DNA of 64,000 nucleotides from Rummeliibacillus stabekisii. Its GTDB lineage: Bacteria; Bacillota; Bacilli; Bacillales_A; Planococcaceae. Position 1 is the stretch's first letter. Each line of letters opens with the position of its first letter. The notes under the pieces were generated by a model. That model was not told the DNA's origin. It was given only the letters and a program-made list of their open reading frames with translations, and did no database searches. The stretch is from contig NZ_BJVD01000002.1 of assembly GCF_007988965.1 (NCBI RefSeq), positions 124,001-188,000 of the forward strand, in the 5' to 3' direction. The translations under genes and the position numbers were made by a program. Shown piece after piece: positions 26,320 to 32,829 of this stretch.

Positions 26320-27303
26320 CTATAAATATTCCTTTTCAAATGTGCGAGTACTGCGCACTGTATCAATAGGTCTTACGATTTTTTCGATTTCTTCGCGTTT
26401 TGGCTCAAAGAATGGCGGCAATGATAGGTTTTCGCCAAGCGTTTCATATGGTTCATCCCCCATGAAGCCAGGACCATCTGTTGCTAATTCAAATAAAACG
26501 GAAGGGGCAGCATTTGTATAAAGAGAACCAAAATAGTAGCGTTCTACATAGCCGGTGTTTGGCAGTTTATATAACTCTAAACGTTGTTGCCAAGCATCCA
26601 AGTCAGCCCGGTCATTCACTCGGAATGCTGTGTGATGGACTGTGCCATAGCCTTGTCGAGCTTGAGGAAGCACGGTGTTCATTTCAACGATTACTTGAGC
26701 CCCGTTTCCCCCTTCACCCATTTCGAATAGTTTGAAGGAGCCTTCTTTAGCGACTTCTTTCATGAAGAATACTTCCTCTAACAGTTGTTTGAAGTAGTCA
26801 GCGAAAGAAGTTCGGACAAAAATAGGTCCTAATCCAGTAATCGCAAATTCAAGTGGCACAGGTCCATTTTGCCAAGGAGTCCCTGCTGGCACTCCCTCAT
26901 TCAATTCATCTGATATGAGCTGATAATTCTGGTCGTCAAAATCGACGAATGATAAAGTCTTTTTGCCAAACTGCTCTTGGATTCCTGTATGTCTCACTTC
27001 AAATTTATCAAAGCGTTTTACCCAATACGCCAATGCCTCATCATTAGGAACCCGGAAAGATGTTTTAGAAATCTCATTTGTGCCATGCACCCCTTTTGGA
27101 ATACCTGGAAAGTCAAAGAATGTCATATCTGTTCCTGGGCTGCCGACATCATCTGTGAAGTACAAATGATAGGTTTGGATATCATCTTGGTTCACTGTTT
27201 TTTTCACTAATCGAAGACCTAATACGTAAGTGAAGAAATCATATATTTTTTCTGCACTGCTTGTTATAGCTGTAACGTGATGTAGTCCTTTAAGTGCATC
27301 CAT
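26320..27303 (-). CDS. Ring-cleaving dioxygenase, MhqA/MhqO-like
   Basis: A 327-residue two-module vicinal-oxygen-chelate protein: LKGLHHVTAITSSAEKIYDF (first ligand), YGTVHHTAFRVNDRADLDAW (second) and a C-terminal SVLFELATDGPGFMGDEPYE. About a third identical by eye to the protein at 23996. Ring cleavage of methylhydroquinone-like substrates is the known role of the family. First gene behind an MhqR-type operator lying only 20 bases upstream of the ATG; GGAGGGG is the ribosome site. Confidence 0.85.
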   Translation of the reverse strand: MDALKGLHHVTAITSSAEKIYDFFTYVLGLRLVKKTVNQDDIQTYHLYFTDDVGSPGTDMTFFDFPGIPKGVHGTNEISKTSFRVPNDEALAYWVKRFDKFEVRHTGIQEQFGKKTLSFVDFDDQNYQLISDELNEGVPAGTPWQNGPVPLEFAITGLGPIFVRTSFADYFKQLLEEVFFMKEVAKEGSFKLFEMGEGGNGAQVIVEMNTVLPQARQGYGTVHHTAFRVNDRADLDAWQQRLELYKLPNTGYVERYYFGSLYTNAAPSVLFELATDGPGFMGDEPYETLGENLSLPPFFEPKREEIEKIVRPIDTVRSTRTFEKEYL

Positions 27304-27322
27304 GAAATACCCCTCCCATAAT

Positions 27323-27340
27323 TATCTTGAATTCGAGATA
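27323..27340 (-). promoter_or_regulatory. MhqR-type operator of the dioxygenase operon
   Basis: TATCTTGAATTCGAGATA differs at one base from the B. subtilis MhqR operator TATCTCGAATTCGAGATA (recalled from the literature). It lies between a weak -35 (TTAAAA) and a GATAAT -10 on the minus strand, where a repressor would block polymerase. Confidence 0.8.
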
Positions 27341-27379
27341 TCGTTTTAAAAAAAATGCTTTTGAGCTTTTGTTTGGAAG

Positions 27380-27416
27380 ATGATGCTGAACTTATATCAA
27401 CTAAATTCAGCATCAT
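27380..27416 (-). terminator. Hairpin after the YceI gene
   Basis: ATGATGCTGAA and its exact complement, 15-base loop. On the minus strand an eight-T run comes only about 25 bases later, so it is a moderate terminator. Confidence 0.6.
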
Positions 27417-27429
27417 ACACAAGCTTTTA

Positions 27430-27957
27430 TTATGCAGCTGGGTTAATTTCTAATTCCACTTTGATTTTGATGTCTTTACCTACTAGTACGCCACCTGTTT
27501 CTAGTGCTGCGTTCCAAGTTAAGTCGAATTCTTCACGGTTGATTTTTGTTTCCGCTTCGAATCCGTACACTTCTACGCCCCATGGGTTTGTACCTTTACC
27601 GCCGTATTCTACGTCGAATGTTACTGGTTTTGTTACGCCTTTGATTGTTAAATCACCAGTTACTTTGTAGTCATCGCCATCTTTTACGATGTTTGTAGAT
27701 GTAAAGTCGATAGTTGGGTTGTTTTCTGCATCGAAGAAATCTGCTGATTTCAAATGATTGTCGCGATCTTCGCTGTTTGTGTTAATGCTTGCTACATCAA
27801 ATTTGAATGCGATTGTTGCTGTTGTTAAATCTGTTAAATCTGCTGCTTCTACATCTGCAGTATAAGAATCAAATTGTCCTCTTACTTTTGAAACCATCAT
27901 GTGTTTTACTTCAAAACCTACTGTTGAATGTGATTGATCTACTGTCCATTTTGCCAT
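27430..27957 (-). CDS. YceI-family lipocalin-like protein
   Basis: A 175-residue protein with the YceI signature: AKWTVDQSHSTVGFEVKHMM, FDVASINTNSEDRDNHLKSA, GDLTIKGVTKPVTFDVEYGG. The fold is a beta-barrel that binds isoprenoid quinones or similar lipids. It has no signal peptide. ATG 27957 has GGAGGAG; the frame upstream is only leader. Its promoter is bracketed by two MhqR-type operators, so it belongs to the quinone-stress response here, where it could sequester quinones. Confidence 0.9.
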   Translation of the reverse strand: MAKWTVDQSHSTVGFEVKHMMVSKVRGQFDSYTADVEAADLTDLTTATIAFKFDVASINTNSEDRDNHLKSADFFDAENNPTIDFTSTNIVKDGDDYKVTGDLTIKGVTKPVTFDVEYGGKGTNPWGVEVYGFEAETKINREEFDLTWNAALETGGVLVGKDIKIKVELEINPAA

Positions 27958-27997
27958 TTTAAATCTCCTCCATTGTATATAATCTGAAAATACTAAC

Positions 27998-28015
27998 TGT
28001 CTCGAAATCGAGATA
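27998..28015 (-). promoter_or_regulatory. MhqR-type operator, downstream of the YceI promoter
   Basis: TGTCTCGAAATCGAGATA, two mismatches to the MhqR operator, adjacent to the -10 at 28017-28022 and covering the likely transcription start. Confidence 0.7.
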
Positions 28016-28016
28016 T

Positions 28017-28045
28017 ATATTAAAAAAATAATAGACTTAAAACAA
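28017..28045 (-). promoter_or_regulatory. Sigma-A-type promoter of the YceI gene
   Basis: On the minus strand TTGTTT, exactly 17 bases, TAATAT; it lies between the two operators. Confidence 0.65.
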
Positions 28046-28046
28046 A

Positions 28047-28064
28047 TATCTTTAATTCGAGATA
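28047..28064 (-). promoter_or_regulatory. MhqR-type operator, upstream of the YceI promoter
   Basis: TATCTTTAATTCGAGATA, two mismatches to the MhqR operator, touching the -35. Centre-to-centre distance to the downstream box is 49 bases. Confidence 0.7.
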
Positions 28065-28238
28065 ATCTTCTCATGAAATCAAACTCTTGTCAATACTGTT
28101 TTAAAAACTTTTTTAGATTAATTAAATTCAGCATAATTTAAACCTCGCAGCAACCTTTGTATAGGAAGAAATATAGTGAGAAATTGATTTTCACGGTACT
28201 TATTCGATATTAGATTGATTTTATAAATTCCTAAGCAA

Positions 28239-28270
28239 GGTTGTAAATCTTCCCCCTTAGCCTTCTTTAT
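28239..28270 (+). promoter_or_regulatory. Alternative-sigma promoter P6 (GGTTGT-N20-CTTTAT)
   Basis: GGTTGT at 28239, 20 bases, CTTTAT ending 28270, 38 bases before the ATG at 28308. It is the only + strand member of the six-promoter family of this region. Confidence 0.75.
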
Positions 28271-28307
28271 TACATGTAATTCAAAAAATTTCAGGAGGAT
28301 GAAGAGT

Positions 28308-28691
28308 ATGAAAAAAGATTACGATCAATTTAAAAAAGAGGAAATCAATAAAGAAGTATCCGCTCAAGGAATTCCAAAAGAGACAAACAGTGTTTCAGTT
28401 AACTATGACAGTCCTTTAGCTGGTTATATGCAGAGTGCACGTATTGATATTCTAGGTGGCGTCGCAAAAGTTACCGCTACAAATACAGGAAATAATGATC
28501 TCAAAGTTTCCATACTATCGTATAAGTTTGCAATGAAGGTTGTGAAATCTTGGACAGTAAAACCGGGTGCTACATTAAATACTGGAGAATTTAGTATTAC
28601 TGGTGACACTTACGCTTTAAGAGTGGGAAGGGCGAGCGATTCCTACCCAACAACCGGGAGAGGTACTCTATATGGTATAACTTACCTCTAA
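28308..28691 (+). CDS. Small beta-rich protein of the alternative-sigma regulon, no signal peptide
   Basis: A 127-residue protein: a charged N-terminus (MKKDYDQFKKEEINKEVSAQ) and a beta-strand-rich body with GGVAKVTATNTGNNDLKVSI, KSWTVKPGATLNTGEFSITG and TTGRGTLYGITYL. No Sec signal, no Cys. ATG 28308 is nine bases after AGGAGG. The body resembles the mature part of the secreted protein at 32259-32672 (G-x-AKVTA-x-N, a central Trp, SI-T/S-x-x-TY, P-x-G-x-G). It carries promoter P6 and a strong terminator, so it is monocistronic. A cytoplasmic relative, decoy or leaderless secreted product are all possible; function unknown. Confidence 0.8.
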   Translation: MKKDYDQFKKEEINKEVSAQGIPKETNSVSVNYDSPLAGYMQSARIDILGGVAKVTATNTGNNDLKVSILSYKFAMKVVKSWTVKPGATLNTGEFSITGDTYALRVGRASDSYPTTGRGTLYGITYL

Positions 28692-28714
28692 GAAGGCATA
28701 AAATTTTTTAAAAA

Positions 28715-28758
28715 CCGTATGTAATCAACTGTAAAAAGTTTGATTACATGCGGCTTTT
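28715..28758 (+). terminator. Strong terminator
   Basis: CCGTATGTAATCAA pairs with TTGATTACATGCGG (one mismatch) followed by CTTTTTATTT. Confidence 0.9.
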
Positions 28759-28814
28759 TATTTATATTATAAAGGCTTTTTGATTAGAACAATCTTCAAG
28801 TTGAATTCAAAAAA

Positions 28815-28837
28815 GCAGCCCTGAAGGACAGGACCGC
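28815..28837 (-). terminator. Terminator of the tRNA-Cys transcript
   Basis: On the minus strand GCGGTCCTG-TCCTT-CAGGGCTGC (two G-U pairs) followed by six T, about 60 bases beyond the tRNA 3' end. Confidence 0.75.
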
Positions 28838-28897
28838 CTTTTTCATTAATATTTGACACTCATAAAATCTTCTTGAAATTATAGGATTTATTCATAA

Positions 28898-28969
28898 AGG
28901 TGATACACGGAATCGAACCGTGGTGTAAAGGTTTTGCAGACCTTCGCCTTACCTCTTGGCTATATCACC
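28898..28969 (-). tRNA. tRNA-Cys (GCA)
   Basis: A 72-base cloverleaf: acceptor GGTGATA/TATCACC, D arm with AAGAGGTAAGG, anticodon loop CTGCAAA (anticodon GCA), T arm CACGGTTCGATTCCGTG and discriminator U73, the identity base of tRNA-Cys. CCA is not encoded. It is solitary, has its own terminator, and its only good upstream promoter is the alternative-sigma type P3, not a TTGACA/TATAAT pair. That makes its expression likely tied to the regulon that includes the cysteine-rich protein at 29863. Confidence 0.95.
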
Positions 28970-28986
28970 ATTCTTACTTACCTTAT

Positions 28987-29018
28987 ATAAAGAAACGCAT
29001 ATCACCTTAATCACAACC
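28987..29018 (-). promoter_or_regulatory. Alternative-sigma promoter P3 before tRNA-Cys
   Basis: Minus-strand GGTTGT (29018-29013), 20 bases, CTTTAT (28992-28987), then ATAAGG; the mature tRNA begins 18 bases downstream. TTTCTTTATATAA is identical to the matching part of P2. Confidence 0.75.
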
Positions 29019-29212
29019 ATAATTTTAAGAAACATAAAGAAATGGATCACCCATTACCATCAAACTATACATACTCTGCAATCAGCTATTCGTTATGTAG
29101 AAACCTTCTAAATAAGGCATTCGAGTTTGTGTTAATAAGGGTGTTATGGAAATTGGAGTTAGAATGTTATAATAAATGTAACTTTTAAACTTAAAGGAGT
29201 GTAAAATCAATA

Positions 29213-29662
29213 ATGAGGATATTAAAATGGGCTATAGGCTTATGTCTTGCCCTTTTATTAACAGGTTGTTTTGGCGAAAATTACGATTTCTCTCCCCCAA
29301 CTGTTTCACTAGTAGATCCCAACAACATTAGTGAAGAGACAGAATTAGCAAAAGCAAATGTTAAATGGGATTATGATAAAAAATATAATAAAAAAACGGA
29401 CGATATTAATTCCTTGGCCCAGAAACAAGAACCAATAAAACTTAAGAGTGGCCAACAAGTTGACTTTTTGATTGAAGATGGCCATTTTGATCCCGACGGT
29501 ATAAGTATCGTACTTTCAAAGAACCAACAAAAGATTGATTTAGATGTCAAAAATGAACAAACATTTAGTGTACCAAAAGAAAAAGGCGAATATTTGATTG
29601 AAGTTAATCTTAATTCAGATAAAGGAAAGGCTCAATATGTTGGGGAAATCATTATTCAATAA
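29213..29662 (+). CDS. Small lipoprotein
   Basis: A 149-residue protein with a lipoprotein signal peptide and lipobox LLTGC (Cys19), then an acidic/Lys-rich domain of likely Ig-like strands (IKLKSGQQVDFLIEDGHFDP, EKGEYLIEVNLNSDKGKAQY). AAAGGAG precedes the ATG. TATAAT occurs about 45 bases upstream but the GGTTGT family motif does not, so it may not belong to the surrounding regulon. A surface lipoprotein next to a toxin-like locus could be an immunity protein; this is speculative. Confidence 0.8.
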   Translation: MRILKWAIGLCLALLLTGCFGENYDFSPPTVSLVDPNNISEETELAKANVKWDYDKKYNKKTDDINSLAQKQEPIKLKSGQQVDFLIEDGHFDPDGISIVLSKNQQKIDLDVKNEQTFSVPKEKGEYLIEVNLNSDKGKAQYVGEIIIQ

Positions 29663-29772
29663 AATATCAAATACTATCCTTATACTGAAATTCATCTCCT
29701 ACATTGAATATAAAACATTGTACGAATAATATACAATGCCGTAATCTCTGATTTTGTATGCTTGAGCAAATA

Positions 29773-29817
29773 AAAAAATGGTTCCTAACATCAAAATTGA
29801 TGTATAGAACCATTTTT
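29773..29817. terminator. Bidirectional terminator
   Basis: AAAAATGGTTC pairs with GAACCATTTTT, with an inner ACATCA/TGATGT stem; it separates two converging genes and has T-runs both ways. Confidence 0.9.
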
Positions 29818-29862
29818 ATTTACCGTTTCATCGACTTATTAACATTATAGATTCTTTGAATA

Positions 29863-30621
29863 CTAGCATACAAAGCAGAATGCTGACTCAACGAGTATCT
29901 TAGCCTTGGCAAAAGGAGCAGCTTGGGCGCAATCACATAATTGTTGATCGCAATAGCAATGCGGGTAACCTACGCCATAGGTGTTGTAGCAACAATCATG
30001 TGTTTTACAGCAGTTATCCAGACCATTTACTCCACTCTTTGTACTCTTACATGCAGGGTATCCTCCACACGAATCACCACAATAAATATAGCCGCCTGCA
30101 ATACAACCTTTAATTGGACTCTGAGCATCAACTTGTCCGACTAATTGACCTGGCTCATAATTTTCATCGTAGTTAAATTCTTCTTCAAATTTTTCATTTG
30201 CTTCTGCCGACATCTCTACTGCTTCTTCATCAAATTCATTTTTGATAACAGAAACAACATTGTCATCACTTGCCCTCATAACTGTTTGTAGAATTTTTTC
30301 TGGTTCTTCAATGCTGTTATGATTAAGTGTTCCTACAAAAAAATCATTCGTTGTTTCAAGATCTCCATTTAAGTATCGTGTAATATACCGAATGTTAACT
30401 TTATCACTAAATTGCAGTACCAGTGCTTTAGCAGTGATTACTTGCTTCCCTTTTGTCGTATCAAATTTTAAGGCTTGAATCACTTTCGCTTTTTCTGTAT
30501 CAAAATCTAATTCACTGTATCTTTTAATTTCCCTCATTAAGTTTTGAAACTTTTGTTTCTGTTTAAAGCTGCTTATTAAAGCTGTAATCTCTTCTTGGTT
30601 TAAATGATATCCAACTTCCAT
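29863..30621 (-). CDS. Cysteine-rich phospholipase A2-like protein with N-terminal carrier domain
   Basis: A 252-residue protein. Residues 1-165 are acidic and Cys-free (EEITALISSFKQKQKFQNLM, AKALVLQFSDKVNIRYITRY), without Sec signal. The last 82 residues contain 14 Cys and the phospholipase A2 core LDNCCKTHDCCYNTYG (His-Asp with paired Cys), after CGDSCGG and before CYCDQQLCDC. The layout resembles a leader/propeptide plus disulphide-rich toxin. It has promoter P1 44 bases upstream and GGAGG before the ATG. Neighbouring ABC genes and an intracellular subtilisin could export and process it. Whether it has lipase activity or is an antimicrobial is unknown. Confidence 0.8.
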   Translation of the reverse strand: MEVGYHLNQEEITALISSFKQKQKFQNLMREIKRYSELDFDTEKAKVIQALKFDTTKGKQVITAKALVLQFSDKVNIRYITRYLNGDLETTNDFFVGTLNHNSIEEPEKILQTVMRASDDNVVSVIKNEFDEEAVEMSAEANEKFEEEFNYDENYEPGQLVGQVDAQSPIKGCIAGGYIYCGDSCGGYPACKSTKSGVNGLDNCCKTHDCCYNTYGVGYPHCYCDQQLCDCAQAAPFAKAKILVESAFCFVC

Positions 30622-30664
30622 TTGTTGGACCTCCTTTTATTTTTAATTTGCCAGCTGACATTAT

Positions 30665-30696
30665 ATAAAGAAAAGGAATACGTCTAATATACAACC
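30665..30696 (-). promoter_or_regulatory. Alternative-sigma promoter P1
   Basis: Minus-strand GGTTGT (30696-30691), 20 bases, CTTTAT (30670-30665). The 19 bases CTTTATATAATGTCAGCTG are identical to P2. Confidence 0.8.
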
Positions 30697-30714
30697 ACAG
30701 GATGAAATTTCAGT

Positions 30715-31335
30715 TTAATTAAAAGTAACGATAGATTTACAGAGTCTAAAACTTATCAAGCCTAATGTAAGATTGATGATAAATATATTGATTATAGTAG
30801 AAAAACTCATTGGAGTGTGTAAATTAAAATAAAATGCATGATATAATAATCGGTTAGCACCAAATGTTGCTAATTCTATTGATAGATAAAGAGCCATTAA
30901 AGATATGGTAATACTAATGTCAGATATAATCATAAAAAGAAACAAAAATATACTGCTAAACAACAATATTTGAGATAACAGTAAAGAGAAGCCTACTAAT
31001 ACATTGAAATCCTCATAAATAGTCTTTAATGAAAGGCAAAGTATTAATAATAAAATACTATACAGACCGAAATAAATGAAAAAAATCCTTTGTACCAAAT
31101 CATCGTAAATTGTTAGAAGAAAAGAAGTATGTCTTGTCCCAAAAAGATCATAAAAAAGAAAAAGCACAAGAATACTAAAAAGGGGAACAAAAACAATTTG
31201 AATTAAAAGAAAGATAGTATTTGCACTCTTAAAAATATCAGCCATTATCGCGATGAAAAAAATCAAAAACATTATAGCGATGATACTTAATAAAGATTGG
31301 ACTGATATTGACTTTATTCTGATAATTTTAGACAT
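30715..31335 (-). CDS. ABC-type membrane subunit
   Basis: A 206-residue protein with six predicted membrane helices and little else (ISVQSLLSIIAIMFLIFFIA, LILCLSLKTIYEDFNVLVGF). It overlaps the end of the ATPase gene by eight bases, the usual arrangement of an exporter permease with its ATPase. No family signature beyond ABC-2-like topology. Likely a half of the transporter serving the secreted protein of the same operon or the PLA2-like protein. Confidence 0.75.
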   Translation of the reverse strand: MSKIIRIKSISVQSLLSIIAIMFLIFFIAIMADIFKSANTIFLLIQIVFVPLFSILVLFLFYDLFGTRHTSFLLTIYDDLVQRIFFIYFGLYSILLLILCLSLKTIYEDFNVLVGFSLLLSQILLFSSIFLFLFMIISDISITISLMALYLSIELATFGANRLLYHAFYFNLHTPMSFSTIINIFIINLTLGLISFRLCKSIVTFN

Positions 31336-32173
31336 TATAATCCCCTTCCAATAAATTTATGTAACCACTTAAAAAGTCTGCTTCTACTTTATGAAAGCAA
31401 TTATTATTTAATGGATTATTGGTAACCAATCTAACCTTTACTTGATTACTATCCAATGGTTCGACCCGAACTAACCTTCCCATCGAGTTTGCGCTATTCA
31501 ATTCCGACCTATTTATAATGCCTTCGTAGGTTGTATTAGATGTTTTTGAGATTAGTTGATTAATATCCCCGTCATATATTTTTTTACCTTCTTTAATTAC
31601 GAGCAAATTATCACATATCGATGCTATATCTTCTGGAATATGGGAAGATATTATAATCTCCACCTCATCTTTCAGACTCAGCAAAGACTCCCTTAGTTTA
31701 ATTGCTTCAATAATATCTAAACCTGTAGTAGGTTCATCGATTATTAAATAATCTGGTTTATTTAAGAGGGCCTGAACAATACCAACTCTTTGTAAAGTTC
31801 CCCCCGATAGTTTTTTTAATTTAACATCTCGATAAAGTTCTAAATTCATTTGATCTATTAACTGTTCAATATAGACTTTATGGTAAGCTTTTTTTAAAGA
31901 TGCTATTAATTCAATGACTTGGCCTACAGTCAAGTTAGGATAGATATTAAAGTTTTGAGGTAAATAGCCAATTTTCACTTTCCGATTATTATTGTTATAA
32001 GTAATTATTGATTTGCTATCCGCTTTCTGAACAGAAGCAATAATCTCCATAAGAGTTGTTTTGCCAGCACCATTCGGACCAATTATCCCTGTAATCCCGC
32101 TTAATTCTGCATTAATATTATCCAGTATTACTTTCCTTCTTATCGTTTTAGATAAATTACTTATTTTTATCAT
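31328..32173 (-). CDS. ABC transporter ATPase
   Basis: A 281-residue ABC ATPase: Walker A GPNGAGKTT (about 36), Q-loop GYLPQNFNIYP, signature LSGGT, Walker B YLIIDEPTTGLD and switch His SSHIPED. A 65-residue C-terminal extension (LVRVEPLDSNQVKVRLVTNN) is of the type seen in drug/bacteriocin-export ATPases. GGAGG before ATG 32173. It is 86 bases after the secreted-protein gene, across a 15-bp hairpin that probably lowers its expression relative to that gene. Confidence 0.9.
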   Translation of the reverse strand: MIKISNLSKTIRRKVILDNINAELSGITGIIGPNGAGKTTLMEIIASVQKADSKSIITYNNNNRKVKIGYLPQNFNIYPNLTVGQVIELIASLKKAYHKVYIEQLIDQMNLELYRDVKLKKLSGGTLQRVGIVQALLNKPDYLIIDEPTTGLDIIEAIKLRESLLSLKDEVEIIISSHIPEDIASICDNLLVIKEGKKIYDGDINQLISKTSNTTYEGIINRSELNSANSMGRLVRVEPLDSNQVKVRLVTNNPLNNNCFHKVEADFLSGYINLLEGDYNV

Positions 32174-32213
32174 TAGGAACCTCCTATTATTTTAAGATTC
32201 TTATATACTAAAC

Positions 32214-32246
32214 AGATGGACCATTAATTAAATTAATGGTCCATCT
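32214..32246 (-). terminator. Intra-operon hairpin (partial terminator)
   Basis: A perfect 15-bp stem (AGATGGACCATTAAT) with a three-base loop between the secreted-protein gene and the ATPase gene. The minus-strand tail CTGTTTAG is a poor T-tract, so readthrough is expected; it may also stabilise the upstream message. Confidence 0.7.
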
Positions 32247-32258
32247 TGTTTTAATGTT

Positions 32259-32672
32259 CTACCAACTAGTGTCTAGTGATTGCACTTGAACATTCCCCAT
32301 ACCTAAAGGTGAAAGTGTTGAAGCTTGGGCATAATAGGTGGATGCTTCAGAAATAGAAACTGTAGAAGAAAAACTTCCTCTAGAAAACATATTCTTATTC
32401 CAAGTTGTTGGATCTGGTAGCAATGTAACAGATTTTTTAATTGTTGCACTAAAGGTTGGTTCAGAACCTGCAGTATCATTTTTTGCAGTAACCTTTGCTT
32501 TTCCATCCCAAATATTTACGTTGTCCCCAATTGCTTTACTAGCAAAGTTCAATTTAGCAGTTGAATATTTATCCATTGCCGCAAATGCATTGATTCCCAT
32601 AAGCATACTCATTAAAAGTACACCTGAGACAATAATCTTTTTGACATTTAACTTTTCTAAAACCATTGTCAT
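32259..32672 (-). CDS. Small secreted beta-rich protein of the alternative-sigma regulon
   Basis: A 137-residue protein with a Sec signal peptide (VKKIIVSGVLLMSMLMGINA, cleavage near AFA-AM at about residue 32). Mature part: DGKAKVTAKNDTAGSEPTFS, TTWNKNMFSRGSFSSTVSIS, GMGNVQVQSLDTSW; no Cys. Distantly similar to the 127-residue protein at 28308. First gene behind promoter P2 with a GAGGAGG site. Its size, secretion and adjacent ABC pair recall lactococcin-type bacteriocin loci, but I see no specific bacteriocin signature. Confidence 0.8.
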   Translation of the reverse strand: MTMVLEKLNVKKIIVSGVLLMSMLMGINAFAAMDKYSTAKLNFASKAIGDNVNIWDGKAKVTAKNDTAGSEPTFSATIKKSVTLLPDPTTWNKNMFSRGSFSSTVSISEASTYYAQASTLSPLGMGNVQVQSLDTSW

Positions 32673-32730
32673 ACCTATTCCTCCTCATCATTTTTAAATT
32701 AATGCATTAATTTGTATCAGCTGACATTAT

Positions 32731-32762
32731 ATAAAGAAAGAGATAGAGCTATTATTACAACC
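32731..32762 (-). promoter_or_regulatory. Alternative-sigma promoter P2
   Basis: Minus-strand GGTTGT (32762-32757), 20 bases, CTTTAT (32736-32731), 59 bases before the secreted-protein start. Confidence 0.8.
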
Positions 32763-32805
32763 TTATTTTTAAAATAGCTGTATATTTTAGGACTAATATA
32801 AAAAA

Positions 32806-32829
32806 GAGAAAATCCTTTACGATTTTCTC
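32806..32829 (-). terminator. Terminator overlapping the permease 3' end
   Basis: GAGAAAATC/GATTTTCTC stem, six-base loop, followed on the minus strand by CTTTTTT. It includes the last codons of the permease gene. Confidence 0.85.

Noticed and set aside
27958-28074. N-terminal extension of the YceI protein
   Set aside because: It would translate the promoter and both operators; the ATG at 27957 has GGAGGAG and the family-typical start.
28715-29018. Integration site at the tRNA-Cys for a mobile element
   Set aside because: I found no integrase gene and no second copy of the tRNA 3' end within the window.
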